This document shows, one piece after another, positions 24,879 to 34,198 of a stretch of 64,000 nt of DNA (positions within the stretch are counted from its first letter, which is position 1; every line of letters begins with the position of its first letter). This stretch comes from Massilia sp. YIM B02443 (GTDB lineage Bacteria; Pseudomonadota; Gammaproteobacteria; Burkholderiales; Burkholderiaceae_D), in the NCBI RefSeq assembly GCF_030411955.1, contig NZ_JASNRA010000001.1, positions 62,001 to 126,000 on the forward strand, given 5' to 3'. Position numbers and translations under genes: made by a program. Under the pieces are notes generated by a model. It had not been told where the DNA came from and made no database searches. It worked only from the letters and a program-made list of their open reading frames with translations.

Positions 24879-26684
24879 ATGCTCAATAAACTAACTGAAT
24901 CCAAGGGTGAAATCGCGGTAGCCCTGCGCGGTTTCAAAAGCACGTTCATCACCATCGGCGTCTTCAGCGCCATCACGAACCTGCTGGCACTGGTCCCTTC
25001 CCTGTACATGCTGCAGGTCTACGACCGCGTGCTGGCAAGCCGCAACGAATTCACCCTGTTGATGCTGACGCTGATGATGCTCGGCGCCTATCTCTTGATG
25101 TCTTCGCTGGAGATGATGCGTAGCTTCGTGCTGGTGCGCGTGGGCGCGAAGTTCGACATGCTGCTCAACAAGCGTGTGTACACCGCCGCGTTCGAGCAGA
25201 ACCTCAAGAAAGCCGGTGGCAATGCCGGGCAGGCGTTGGCCGACCTGACCAACCTGCGCCAGTTCCTGACCGGTAACGCACTGTTCGCGTTCTTCGACGC
25301 GCCGTGGTTCCCGTTCTACCTGGCGGTGATCTTCTACTTCGAGCCGTGGCTCGGCCTGTTCGCGCTGTGCGGCACGATCGTCCTCATCATCCTGGCCGTG
25401 ATCAACGAGCGCGTCACGCGCGGCCCGCTGGGCGAAGCCAACACCATGTCGCTGGCCGCCGGCAACCTTGCGACCAACAACCTGCGCAACGCCGAAGTCA
25501 TCGAATCGATGGGCATGCTGCCCAACCTGATGAGCCGCTGGTTCAAGCTGCACAGCCGTTTCCTCAACCTGCAGGCCGCCGCCAGCCAGAAGGCCGGCGT
25601 CATCAGTTCTATCACCAAGTTCTTCCAGACTTCACTGACCTCGCTGGTGCTCGGCCTGGGCGCGCTGCTGGCGATCGAAGGCCGGATTACCCCGGGCATG
25701 ATGATCGCCGCATCGATCCTGATCGGCCGCGCACTGGCTCCGGTGCAGCAGGTCATCGCCGTCTGGAAGTCGTGGAGCAGCACCCGCAGCGCCCACGACC
25801 GTCTGTCGAAACTGCTCAACGACAACCCGGAGCGCAGCGCCGGCATGGAACTGCCGAAACCACAGGGCACCGTTACCGTCGAGAGCGTGACCGCGGCGCC
25901 GCCAGGCGCGACCCAGGCCGTGCTGCGCGGCCTGTCGTTCGGCATCGTGCCTGGCGACGCGCTGGGCGTGATCGGTCCTTCCGGTTCCGGCAAGTCGACC
26001 CTGGCGCGCCTGCTGGTCGGCGTGTGGCCGGCCGCCGGCGGCAAGGTGCGCCTGGACGGCGCCGACATCTACAGCTGGAACAAGGGCGAACTCGGCCCGA
26101 GCATCGGCTACCTGCCGCAGGACGTCGAACTGTTCGGCGGCACCGTCAGCGACAACATCGCCCGTTTCGGCGAAGTCGATGCCGAGAAGGTGGTCGAGGC
26201 CGCCAAGCGCGCCGGCGTGCACGACATGATCCTGCACCTGCCGAAGGGCTACGATACGCCGCTGGGCGATGGCGGTGCCGGCCTGTCCGGCGGCCAGAAG
26301 CAGCGCCTGGGCCTGGCCCGCGCCATGTATGGCGACCCGGCCCTGATGGTGCTCGACGAACCGAATTCGAACCTCGACGAAGTGGGCGAACATGCACTGG
26401 TCCAGGCCGTGCTTGACATGCGCCGCCGCGGCCGCACCGTAGTCTTGATCACGCACCGCACCAGCATCATCGGCGCCACCAATAAATTGCTGCTGCTGCG
26501 CGATGGCGTGGCCCAGGCGTTCGGTCCGACCGAGCAGGTGATGGCCGCGCTCCAGGAAGCGAACCAGAAAGCACAGGCGCAGGCCCAGGCACAACAGCAG
26601 GCAGCCCAGCAGGCGCGCCAGGCGCAGTTGCAGGCGCAAGCGGCAGCCTCGATGGCGGCAACGACCGAACAAGGAAGCAAGTAA
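24879..26684 (+). CDS. Type I secretion system permease/ATPase (PrtD/RsaD type)
   Basis: This inner-membrane ABC exporter of 601 residues has the membrane part first (helices within about 20-330; the family phrase LYMLQVYDRVLASRNE near 45) and the ATPase after it. Walker A is GPSGSGKST, the signature LSGGQKQRLGLARA, and Walker B ALMVLDEPNSNLDE, the DEPNSNLD form typical of PrtD-type exporters. There is no C39 or C39-like domain. The last 40 residues are a Gln/Ala-rich tail. It should energise export of the surface protein encoded just upstream, and perhaps the M10 protease at 43236. It is the first gene of a three-gene operon. Confidence 0.95.
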   Translation: MLNKLTESKGEIAVALRGFKSTFITIGVFSAITNLLALVPSLYMLQVYDRVLASRNEFTLLMLTLMMLGAYLLMSSLEMMRSFVLVRVGAKFDMLLNKRVYTAAFEQNLKKAGGNAGQALADLTNLRQFLTGNALFAFFDAPWFPFYLAVIFYFEPWLGLFALCGTIVLIILAVINERVTRGPLGEANTMSLAAGNLATNNLRNAEVIESMGMLPNLMSRWFKLHSRFLNLQAAASQKAGVISSITKFFQTSLTSLVLGLGALLAIEGRITPGMMIAASILIGRALAPVQQVIAVWKSWSSTRSAHDRLSKLLNDNPERSAGMELPKPQGTVTVESVTAAPPGATQAVLRGLSFGIVPGDALGVIGPSGSGKSTLARLLVGVWPAAGGKVRLDGADIYSWNKGELGPSIGYLPQDVELFGGTVSDNIARFGEVDAEKVVEAAKRAGVHDMILHLPKGYDTPLGDGGAGLSGGQKQRLGLARAMYGDPALMVLDEPNSNLDEVGEHALVQAVLDMRRRGRTVVLITHRTSIIGATNKLLLLRDGVAQAFGPTEQVMAALQEANQKAQAQAQAQQQAAQQARQAQLQAQAAASMAATTEQGSK

Positions 26685-28042
26685 TGAAGCTGATTGAAAA
26701 AAAGGATGCGGCCAGCGAAGTCATCAGCCATGACGTCACGCCGCTGACCGTGAATACCGATGCGCGCTCTTACGCGCGCATCGGCTGGCTGATCGTGCTG
26801 TTCGGCGTGGTCGGGTTCCTGATCTGGGCCTCGTTCGCGCCGCTCGACAAGGGCGTGCCGATGTCGGGCACCGTGGCCAAGGAATCGAACCGCAAGAGCG
26901 TCCAGCACCAGACCGGCGGCACGATCCAGGAAATCCTGGTCAAGGATGGCGACACCGTGAAGGCCGGACAGGTCCTGGTGCGCATGAATCCGATCACCGC
27001 CAAGGCCGGTTACGACATCACCGAAGCGCAATTCCTGACCGCGCGTGCCACCGAAGCGCGCCTGATGGCCGAACTGACCGGCCAGAAGACGATCCGCTTC
27101 CCGAAAGAGTTGACGGACCATGCCGGCGACGCGCGCGTGGCCGAGATGATGGCACTGCAAAACCAGCTGCTGGCGTCGCGCCAGGCATCGCTGCAGAGCG
27201 AGCTGGGCGGTGTCGACGAAAACATCGCCGGCCTGAAAGTGCAGATCCAGGGTTTGCAAGAAGCACGCGACAGCAAGAAGGCGCAGGTAGGCTTTCTGAA
27301 AGAGCAGCTGGACGGCATGCGCGACCTGGCCAAGGAAGGCTACGTGGCGCGCAACCGCCTGCTCGACCTGGAGCGCACCTATGCCCAGCTGCAGGGCGAG
27401 ATCTCCGAGGACATCGGCAGTATCGGCCGCGCCCAGCGCCAGGTAATGGAACTGACGCTGCGCAAGGCGCAGCGCACTCAGGAATACCAGAAGGAAGTGC
27501 GCACCACCCTGGCCGACACCCAGCGCGAAGCCGGCGCCCAGGGCGCGCGCATGAGCGCCCAGCAGTTCGAGCTGTCCAATGTCGACGTCAAGGCGCCGGT
27601 CAGCGGCACCGTGGTCGGCCTGGCCGTGTTCACCAATGGCGGCGTAGTCCAGCCCGGCTTCAAGATGATGGACATCGTGCCGACCGACGATCCGCTGATC
27701 GTCGAGGGCCAACTGCCGGTCAACCTGGTCGACAAAATCTACGACGGCCTGCCGACCGAGCTGATCTTCTCGGCATTCAACGCCAACCGGACCCCGCACA
27801 TCCCGGGCGTGGTCGAAACCGTGTCCGCCGACCGCAGCGTCGACGAGCGCACCGGCGCCCCGTACTACCACGTGCGCGTGAAGGTGTCGCCGGAAGGCGC
27901 GAAGATGATCGCCCAGCACAACATGACCATCCGTCCCGGCATGCCGGTCGATATGTTCGTCAAGACCGGCGAACGCACGATGATGAGCTACCTGCTCAAG
28001 CCGCTGATGGACCGCAGCCATTCGTCGTTGAGCGAGGACTGA
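26684..28042 (+). CDS. Type I secretion membrane fusion protein (HlyD/PrtE type)
   Basis: This 452-residue periplasmic adaptor has one N-terminal membrane helix (about 28-46), a beta-barrel/lipoyl half (GGTIQEILVKDGDTVKAGQ), a long alpha-helical hairpin (about 135-290) and the second lipoyl half (VKAPVSGTVVGLAVFTNGGVV). The C-terminus has the HlyD-type RPGMPVDMFVKTGERT. It links the ATPase to the TolC-like channel. Its ATG overlaps the stop of the ATPase gene (TAATG), with AAGGA upstream, indicating coupled translation. Confidence 0.95.
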   Translation: MKLIEKKDAASEVISHDVTPLTVNTDARSYARIGWLIVLFGVVGFLIWASFAPLDKGVPMSGTVAKESNRKSVQHQTGGTIQEILVKDGDTVKAGQVLVRMNPITAKAGYDITEAQFLTARATEARLMAELTGQKTIRFPKELTDHAGDARVAEMMALQNQLLASRQASLQSELGGVDENIAGLKVQIQGLQEARDSKKAQVGFLKEQLDGMRDLAKEGYVARNRLLDLERTYAQLQGEISEDIGSIGRAQRQVMELTLRKAQRTQEYQKEVRTTLADTQREAGAQGARMSAQQFELSNVDVKAPVSGTVVGLAVFTNGGVVQPGFKMMDIVPTDDPLIVEGQLPVNLVDKIYDGLPTELIFSAFNANRTPHIPGVVETVSADRSVDERTGAPYYHVRVKVSPEGAKMIAQHNMTIRPGMPVDMFVKTGERTMMSYLLKPLMDRSHSSLSED

Positions 28043-28044
28043 CC

Positions 28045-29403
28045 ATGGCGCAAGCGATCAAAAAGCCGGGCGTCCTGCGCTGCAGCGGACTGTTGCTTGC
28101 CTCATTGCTGGCGCTCGCCGCCGGCAATGCGGCCGCAGTCAGCCTGCAGCAGGCCTATGAGGCGGCATTGAAGAACGATCCTCAGTATCGCATGAACTAT
28201 TACGAGAACGAGTCGGTCAAGGAAAACGCGATTCTCGGACGTTCGGCGCTGCTGCCGCGGGTCTCGGCCAGCTACCGGGCCAACCGCAACATCGCCGATA
28301 CGAATACCTGCTGCAACCTGGCAGGCAACAGGGTGCTGGAGTATCCGCGCTACATCAGCCGTTCGTCGGCGATCCAGGTGCAGCAGCCGATCCTGAACCT
28401 GGACGCGATCTTCCGCTACCGCCAGGGCAAGGTGCAAACCGCGCAGGGCGCGAAGAAATTCGAGTCCGATACCAACGACGTGATCATCCGCGTGGTCGGC
28501 GCCTACGCCGACGCCCTGTTCGCCGAAGACCAGGTCGAGCTCTCGCGCGTGCAGCGCGACATGTATATGGAGCAGATGAAGGTCAACAACCGCCTGTTCG
28601 AAAAAGGCGAGGGCACCAAGACCGACATGCTCGAGACCAAGGCGCGCCTGGACCTGGCCGAAGCGCAACTGGTCGAGGCGCAGAACAATGCAGTGGCGAT
28701 GCGCAACACGCTGGCCGGCATCATCGGCATGGACCCGGGCACGCTCGACCAGCTCGGCACCGAATTCCGCTTCCAGGATCTGCCGCTGAAATCGTTCGAA
28801 GACTGGCGCGCCATCGCGCAGGAGCGCAATCCGCTGCTGGCCGCGGGCCGGCTGGCGATCGAGAACGCGCGCCTGCAGGTCAAGCGCGACAAGGCGGGGC
28901 ACTTCCCGACGGTCGACTTGGTCGCCGGCTACAGCCGCGACGACGCGGCGTCGCTGACCAACTACCGCCAGGATTCGATCAACCGCACCGTCGGCGTGCA
29001 GGTAAACATCCCGATCTACCAGGGTGGCGCCATCAGCGCGACCACGCGCCAGGCGGCCGCGAATCTCGAACGTTCGCGCGCCGAGCTCGATTACCAGAGC
29101 GACCGCATCATGGTCGAGCTGCGCAAGTCGTATGACCTGGTGCTCAACAGCGTGGCCAAGATCAATGCGCTGGAACGGGCGGTCGATTCGGGCAAGGAAT
29201 TGATGGTCGCGACCGAGAAGAGCGTCGCCGGCGGCGTGCGCATTAACCTCGACCTGCTCAACGCCCAACAGCAGCTGTACACCAGCCAGCGCGACCTGGC
29301 CCAGGCCCGCTACAGCTATCTGCTGGCCCTGCTGCGCCTGCGCGCGGATGCAGGCACTCTCGACGAGCAGGCTGTGCGCGAAGTCGCCGCTTACTTCCGC
29401 TGA
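28045..29403 (+). CDS. TolC-family outer-membrane channel of the type I system
   Basis: This 452-residue protein has a signal peptide ending near AAGNAAA and then the TolC outer-membrane efflux pattern: LQQAYEAALKNDPQYR at the start, long helices, and the repeated second half from about residue 235. The type I channel subfamily (PrtF/RsaF/TolC) is indicated by gene order. It starts 2 bp after the adaptor gene, completing the ATPase-adaptor-channel set. A strong terminator follows. Confidence 0.94.
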   Translation: MAQAIKKPGVLRCSGLLLASLLALAAGNAAAVSLQQAYEAALKNDPQYRMNYYENESVKENAILGRSALLPRVSASYRANRNIADTNTCCNLAGNRVLEYPRYISRSSAIQVQQPILNLDAIFRYRQGKVQTAQGAKKFESDTNDVIIRVVGAYADALFAEDQVELSRVQRDMYMEQMKVNNRLFEKGEGTKTDMLETKARLDLAEAQLVEAQNNAVAMRNTLAGIIGMDPGTLDQLGTEFRFQDLPLKSFEDWRAIAQERNPLLAAGRLAIENARLQVKRDKAGHFPTVDLVAGYSRDDAASLTNYRQDSINRTVGVQVNIPIYQGGAISATTRQAAANLERSRAELDYQSDRIMVELRKSYDLVLNSVAKINALERAVDSGKELMVATEKSVAGGVRINLDLLNAQQQLYTSQRDLAQARYSYLLALLRLRADAGTLDEQAVREVAAYFR

Positions 29404-29430
29404 CCGGATCGGTTGCCGAAAAGGTTCGAC

Positions 29431-29454
29431 GGGCGCTTGCAGCGCCCGTTTTTC
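29431..29454 (+). terminator. Rho-independent terminator of the type I secretion operon
   Basis: Seven-bp stem GGGCGCT/AGCGCCC with a three-base loop, followed by G and five T, 28 bp after the channel gene. Confidence 0.88.
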
Positions 29455-29575
29455 ATGGCAGCGCCGAACCGGAAAAATTAGCGATCAAGCAAAATTCCCG
29501 ATGAATAAATGATAAAGTTTGCAGTTGCACCTATCTGCCGCACGAACTGATTTATTCACACGAACAGGAATTGCC

Positions 29576-31114
29576 ATGCAAGCTTGGTCTGACGGTTACA
29601 TGACGGATGTGGAATACACATACGGGTACTACGCTGAACTGAATCCCCTACGCACCCGGCTGGCGCTGCTGAACGCCGGCTACGCTTACCCCGAAATCGG
29701 GACTGCCTGTGAACTGGGGTTCGGCCAGGGCCTGAGCATCAACATCCATGGCGCTGCCTCTTCCACCGAATGGTTCGGCACCGACTTCAATCCGACCCAG
29801 GCCGCGTTTGCGAAAGAGCTGGCCGGCGACCCGGCGCGGGCGGCGCGCATCTTCGACGATGCATTCGATGCCTTCTGCAACCGCAGCGACCTGCCGGATT
29901 TCGATTTCATCAGCCTGCATGGCATCTGGAGCTGGATTTCGGACGCCAACCGCGCCGTGATCGCCGAATTCATCCGGCGCAAACTCAAGGTCGGCGGGGT
30001 GCTCTACATCAGCTATAACACCCAGCCGGGCTGGGCGGCGCTGGCGCCGCTGCGCGACCTGCTGACCGGATTCAGCGACACCCTGGCGGTGCCGGGCCTG
30101 GATACCGGCAAGCGGATCGCGGCCTCGCTCGAATTCGCGGGCAAGGTGCTCGACAGCGGTGCGCTGTACGGGCGCGCCAATCCGGCCGTTACCGAACACC
30201 TGAAGCGCCTGAGCAGCCACCCAAGCAACTACCTGGCGCATGAGTATTTCAATCGCGACTGGATGCCGATGCCGTTCTCGCAAATGGCCGACTGGATGGA
30301 GTCGCTCAAGCTCAGCTTTGCCGGATCGGCGCATTACCTCGATCACGTCGACGCCCTGAACCTGAGCGGCGACCAGGTCAAACTGCTCAACGAGATTCCC
30401 GACAAGGGGTTCCGCGAGACGGCCAAGGATTTCATGGTGAACCAGCGGTTCCGGCGTGACTACTGGATCCGCGGCGCGCGCCGCCTGACCCCGCTGGAAC
30501 AGACCGAGCGCCTGCGCGCGCAGCAGGTCGTGCTGGGCACGCCGCTCGACAAGGTGGTGCTGAAAGCCAAGGGCATGCTGCTGGAGGCCGACCTGAAAGA
30601 GGAGGTCTACCGCCCCATCCTCGACGCCTTGAGCGACTACCAGCCGCACTACGTCAGCGACATCGAGCGCGCCGTGGTTGGACATGGCGTCACCATCAGC
30701 CAGATCCTGCAGGCGCTGATCATCCTGGCCGGCAACGGGACCATCTTCCCGGTGCAGGACGAACAGGCGATCCGCAAGGCGCGTCCGGAAACCGACGCCA
30801 TCAATGCGCGGCTGTGCCGCCAGGCGCGCTATTCCACCGACATGAATTACCTGGCCTCGCCGGTGACCGGCGGCGGCGTGCTGGTGCCGCGCCTGGAGCA
30901 GCTGTTCCTGCTGGCGAGGGAAGGTGGAAGCAGCGAGCCGCAGGAATGGGCCAGGTTTGCGTCGGCGCTGCTGGAATCGCAGAACCAGCGCATTCTGATT
31001 GAAGGCAAGCCGGTCGATTCGCCGGCGCATCAACTGGAAGAACTCGGCAAGCAGGCCGCCAAATTCGCCGAAGCGCGCCTGCCGCTGCTGCAGGCATTGG
31101 GCGTGGCGCGCTGA
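29576..31114 (+). CDS. SAM methyltransferase with methyltransferase regulatory domain (PKMT-like)
   Basis: This 512-residue soluble protein has an N-terminal class I methyltransferase fold (ACELGFGQGLSINI for S-adenosylmethionine, then WFGTDFNPTQA and ISLHGIWSWIS) and a long C-terminal region like the predicted methyltransferase regulatory domain (PF10119), then a helical tail. From family knowledge, this architecture is found in rickettsial PKMT1/PKMT2, which methylate lysines of outer-membrane protein OmpB. Placement directly after the surface protein and its secretion system makes the surface protein a reasonable target. AGGA lies upstream of the ATG at 29576; an earlier TTG is less likely. 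The target remains inference. Confidence 0.83.
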   Translation: MQAWSDGYMTDVEYTYGYYAELNPLRTRLALLNAGYAYPEIGTACELGFGQGLSINIHGAASSTEWFGTDFNPTQAAFAKELAGDPARAARIFDDAFDAFCNRSDLPDFDFISLHGIWSWISDANRAVIAEFIRRKLKVGGVLYISYNTQPGWAALAPLRDLLTGFSDTLAVPGLDTGKRIAASLEFAGKVLDSGALYGRANPAVTEHLKRLSSHPSNYLAHEYFNRDWMPMPFSQMADWMESLKLSFAGSAHYLDHVDALNLSGDQVKLLNEIPDKGFRETAKDFMVNQRFRRDYWIRGARRLTPLEQTERLRAQQVVLGTPLDKVVLKAKGMLLEADLKEEVYRPILDALSDYQPHYVSDIERAVVGHGVTISQILQALIILAGNGTIFPVQDEQAIRKARPETDAINARLCRQARYSTDMNYLASPVTGGGVLVPRLEQLFLLAREGGSSEPQEWARFASALLESQNQRILIEGKPVDSPAHQLEELGKQAAKFAEARLPLLQALGVAR

Positions 31115-31133
31115 ATCGATTGTTGTCCTCGAT

Positions 31134-31174
31134 AAACGCCCTGGCCGCATCGCGCGGCCGGGGTGTTTGTTTTA
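31134..31174 (+). terminator. Rho-independent terminator after the methyltransferase gene
   Basis: A ten-bp GC-rich stem (CCCTGGCCGC against GCGGCCGGGG, one wobble pair) extended by an A/T-rich base, followed by TTTGTTTT. Confidence 0.82.
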
Positions 31175-31288
31175 ATGGAGCGCGCATGTCATTTCTCGCG
31201 CTCGTACTGGCACGGCGGGCGCTTTGATTCCAGGCCGCGGCGCGTCATCGGCCGTCGGCGATGCGCCGTGGCGGGTGCATACCGCTGG

Positions 31289-31294
31289 TATAAT
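31289..31294 (+). promoter_or_regulatory. -10-like TATAAT before the radical SAM gene
   Basis: Perfect TATAAT 35 bp before the chosen start. The -35 region is poor. The location between a terminator and the next gene supports a real promoter. Confidence 0.45.
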
Positions 31295-31328
31295 TTTCGG
31301 GTTCACCGCCGACGATATCCGCTCCTAC

Positions 31329-33086
31329 ATGATCCACATACCAATCCATCCCGAGACGCCGCGTAAGGATACGCCCCTGCCAACGACGGAACAAAAGCCG
31401 GCGCCGGTAAATGACTGGATCATTCAGCCAGACGTATTTTTCCTGGAGCTGACCAATCACTGCAATATGCATTGCACCTTCTGTCCGTCCGACTACCTGA
31501 AAAAAGAACGCACCAATGCCGACGACGAACTGGCGGTGCGTTTCATCGAACAGGTGCGCGACCTGGACATCAAGCGGCCGATCCAGTTCAATGTCCTGGG
31601 CGAGCCCTTGTTGAACAAGAAGGTCTACAAATACATCGACCTGTGCGAGCAGTACGGCATCGAGGTTTACCTGATCAGCAATATCTCGATCCTGGACCAG
31701 CAGCGCGCGCAGTCGATCTTCCAGCACGATAACGTCGCGCTGGTGCTCAGCCTGCAAACGCCGACCGAAGATTCGTACAAGCGCCTGCGCGGCTACGACA
31801 AGCTGAGCTACGAAGAATATTTCGACCGCATCTTCCCGGCGCTGCGCGAGAAGTTCGCGAACGGCAGCCAGTCGCGCGTCGAAGTGCACGTGACGTCGAC
31901 CTCGAACATGCGCGCCGATTCCACCATCCAGTCCGACGTCGAGCTCGATATGTGGGATCCGTTCGCATCCGAAGACAAGGACGCGTTCATCCGCGGCATG
32001 CTGGACCGGTTCGAAGCGTTCTCGGCGCAACTGCGCGAGGAATTCCCGGAGCAGTATGCCGCCGAGCAGGCGCGCTCCCTGGACAAGTACGGAGAACAGA
32101 TTGCCCGCAACCATCTGGCCGCGACCCGTGCCGACGTGCCGGAGAATGCACCCGACCTGACCGAAGACCAGTTCTGGGGCTATATGTTCGCCCCCAACTG
32201 CTTCATCCGGTTCAAGAACTTCGGCCTGTGGACCAAGGAAGAATCGTTCATGAAGACGTTCTTGCCGAAGGAATCGATCGTCTATGTCGAAGAGCGCGAG
32301 GAAGCGCTGGACTGCTCGATGGCGCACAACGTCTCGATGCTCGCCGACGGCCAGCTGTCGCTGTGCTGCCTGGACTACGAAGGCGAGATGAAGCTGCCCA
32401 ACCTGCGTGACACCTCGGTGGTCGAACTGCTGCGCAGCCCGGAGCGCCAGGCGATCGCCAAGGATTCGATGCAGACCGAAGTGTGCCGGCGCTGCCAGGG
32501 CAATATGTTCGTGTTCGACCCGGAAGCGGCCGGCGCCGAGGCTGCGCGCATCGACAAGTTCGGCCGCGGCTGGTACCCATTCGAGCCGGAAGCAAACGGC
32601 ATCGGCGGCCGCTGGTCAAATGGCCAGGGCTGGATGTATTTCCTGGCGCGCCACAGCGCCAATACCCTGTCGCTGCGGTATCTGAGCGTGCACGATTCCT
32701 CGTCGCCGCTGACGGTCGAACTGCGCGAACTCGACCGGGGCAGCAACCGGGTTTCGGAGGTCGTGCAGCGCGTGACCTTCCACGCAACGCAGAACGAAGT
32801 GAGCACGGCGGAGCTGGCGTTGAACTTCGAGGCCGGCAAGCTGTACCGCATCGATCTGCTGTCGCCGACCTTCGTGCCTGGCGGCGCCGACGGCAGCGGT
32901 GACCAGCGCGCGCTCGGCCTGATGCTGTTCGAAGCCGGTGCGCAGTATCGCGAGCCACGCGTCGAGCCGGTGGCCGCGGCCGCGCCGCAGTCGCTGCAAG
33001 AGTCGCAAGAGCCGCTGCCGCAGCCGGCGCTGCCGTCGGCCGGCTTGTTCACGCGTTTGCGCAGGCTGCTGGTCGGTCAGGATTGA
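31329..33086 (+). CDS. Radical SAM/SPASM-like protein with extra C-terminal domain
   Basis: This 585-residue protein has the radical SAM cluster motif CNMHCTFC near residue 50, then a TIM-barrel half with GEPLLN (the GE motif). A second cysteine set (CSM, LCCLDYEG, VCRRCQG, about 320-395) is like a SPASM/Twitch auxiliary-cluster region. After it comes a beta-rich domain of about 140 residues (GIGGRWSNGQGWMYFLARH onward) without cysteines, then a Pro/Gln-rich linker and a basic end. The substrate is unknown; related proteins modify peptides or sugars. The ATG at 31329 follows a TATAAT box; a TTG further up would add 35 unlikely residues. It follows the methyltransferase and may belong to the same surface-modification locus. 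Confidence 0.8.
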   Translation: MIHIPIHPETPRKDTPLPTTEQKPAPVNDWIIQPDVFFLELTNHCNMHCTFCPSDYLKKERTNADDELAVRFIEQVRDLDIKRPIQFNVLGEPLLNKKVYKYIDLCEQYGIEVYLISNISILDQQRAQSIFQHDNVALVLSLQTPTEDSYKRLRGYDKLSYEEYFDRIFPALREKFANGSQSRVEVHVTSTSNMRADSTIQSDVELDMWDPFASEDKDAFIRGMLDRFEAFSAQLREEFPEQYAAEQARSLDKYGEQIARNHLAATRADVPENAPDLTEDQFWGYMFAPNCFIRFKNFGLWTKEESFMKTFLPKESIVYVEEREEALDCSMAHNVSMLADGQLSLCCLDYEGEMKLPNLRDTSVVELLRSPERQAIAKDSMQTEVCRRCQGNMFVFDPEAAGAEAARIDKFGRGWYPFEPEANGIGGRWSNGQGWMYFLARHSANTLSLRYLSVHDSSSPLTVELRELDRGSNRVSEVVQRVTFHATQNEVSTAELALNFEAGKLYRIDLLSPTFVPGGADGSGDQRALGLMLFEAGAQYREPRVEPVAAAAPQSLQESQEPLPQPALPSAGLFTRLRRLLVGQD

Positions 33087-33118
33087 CGGGGCAGGGCAGC
33101 GCCCCGTATCCGAGGATG

Positions 33119-33156
33119 AAAAAATGCCCCGGGCCGCGTGAGCAGCCCGGGGCATT
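33119..33156 (-). terminator. Rho-independent terminator of trhO (minus strand)
   Basis: A twelve-bp perfect stem (33123-33134 with 33145-33156, AATGCCCCGGGC and its complement). On the minus strand it is followed by six T. It also lies right after the radical SAM gene on the plus strand. Confidence 0.85.
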
Positions 33157-33174
33157 GTCATTGGATCCCGGGAA

Positions 33175-34065
33175 TCAGCCGGCGGCGACGCCGCTGTTTT
33201 CCGGATGGCCGGCGCCATTGGTACCCTTGCCCGCGCAATGCGGGCACGACACGCCCACCACGTAGTCGGGCGAGAGCTGCTGGCGCGGCGTCACCACGGC
33301 GCGGCAGGCGAAGCACTGGGCGGTCTCGGTCGGTTCCAGCTTCGGATTGAGTGCGGTGCGGTAGTCGAACACGAAGCAGTCGCCCGAGTAGTGGTCGCCC
33401 CCGACTTCCTCGAAATACTTGAGGATGCCGCCTTCGAGCTGGAACACGCGGTCGTAGCCGATTTCCTTCATGTGGATCGCGGCTTTCTCGCAGCGGATGC
33501 CGCCGGTGCAGAAGGTGACTACGGTCTTGCCGGCCAGCTCGTCCTTGTGCTGGGCGGCGACCGCCGGGAACTCGGTGAACTTGTCGATGCGGTAGTCGAG
33601 CGTGTTGTTGAAGGTGCCGACATCGACTTCGAAGGCATTGCGGGTTTCCATCATGACCACCTCGACGCCGTCGTCGTCATGGCCCTGGTCGAGCCAGCGC
33701 TTGAGCGTGCGCGCTTCGACCACCGGGGCGCGGCCGAGTTCCGGCTTGATCAGCGGCATGCGCATGGTGATGATCTCTTTCTTGATCTTGACCAGCATGC
33801 GCTTGTGCGACTGTTCGTTCGACAGGCTTTCTTTCCATTCCAGGTCGGCCAGGCGGGCGTCGCTGCGCACCCAGGCCAGGTATTGGTCGATGTGCTCGCG
33901 CGTACCCGACAGGAACATATTGATGCCTTCCGGCGTCAGCAGCACGGTGCCCTTCAGACCCAGCTCGTTGCACAGGTCCTGGTATTGCGGGCGCAATTCT
34001 TCCAGGTTGTCGAGCGTGATGAATTTATAGGCGGCGATGTTGACGTATTGGATTTCGGAAGACAT
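33175..34065 (-). CDS. trhO: Oxygen-dependent tRNA uridine(34) hydroxylase (rhodanese-like)
   Basis: This 296-residue cytoplasmic enzyme of the YceA/TrhO family makes 5-hydroxyuridine at the wobble base of certain tRNAs, using oxygen. The N-terminal acylphosphatase-like domain ([16 protein letters not shown]) is followed by a rhodanese domain with the catalytic cysteine in [15 protein letters not shown]-terminal cysteine pair set (CFACR and CPHC) probably binds zinc. The start at 34065 was chosen because the family begins shortly before the YVNIAAYKF strand; an upstream start adds 28 atypical residues. Confidence 0.93.
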   Translation of the reverse strand: MSSEIQYVNIAAYKFITLDNLEELRPQYQDLCNELGLKGTVLLTPEGINMFLSGTREHIDQYLAWVRSDARLADLEWKESLSNEQSHKRMLVKIKKEIITMRMPLIKPELGRAPVVEARTLKRWLDQGHDDDGVEVVMMETRNAFEVDVGTFNNTLDYRIDKFTEFPAVAAQHKDELAGKTVVTFCTGGIRCEKAAIHMKEIGYDRVFQLEGGILKYFEEVGGDHYSGDCFVFDYRTALNPKLEPTETAQCFACRAVVTPRQQLSPDYVVGVSCPHCAGKGTNGAGHPENSGVAAG

Positions 34066-34198
34066 GGTCGTGTGGCCTTGCAAAGGCTGGAGAAAAGACA
34101 GGGCGATATTATAAGTCAGCCGCGGCGGCTGACCGTCACTTGCAGGCACGTTCGCGACAATTCACAGGCGATGCTGTCGTAAAACGGCAAACCCCGCT

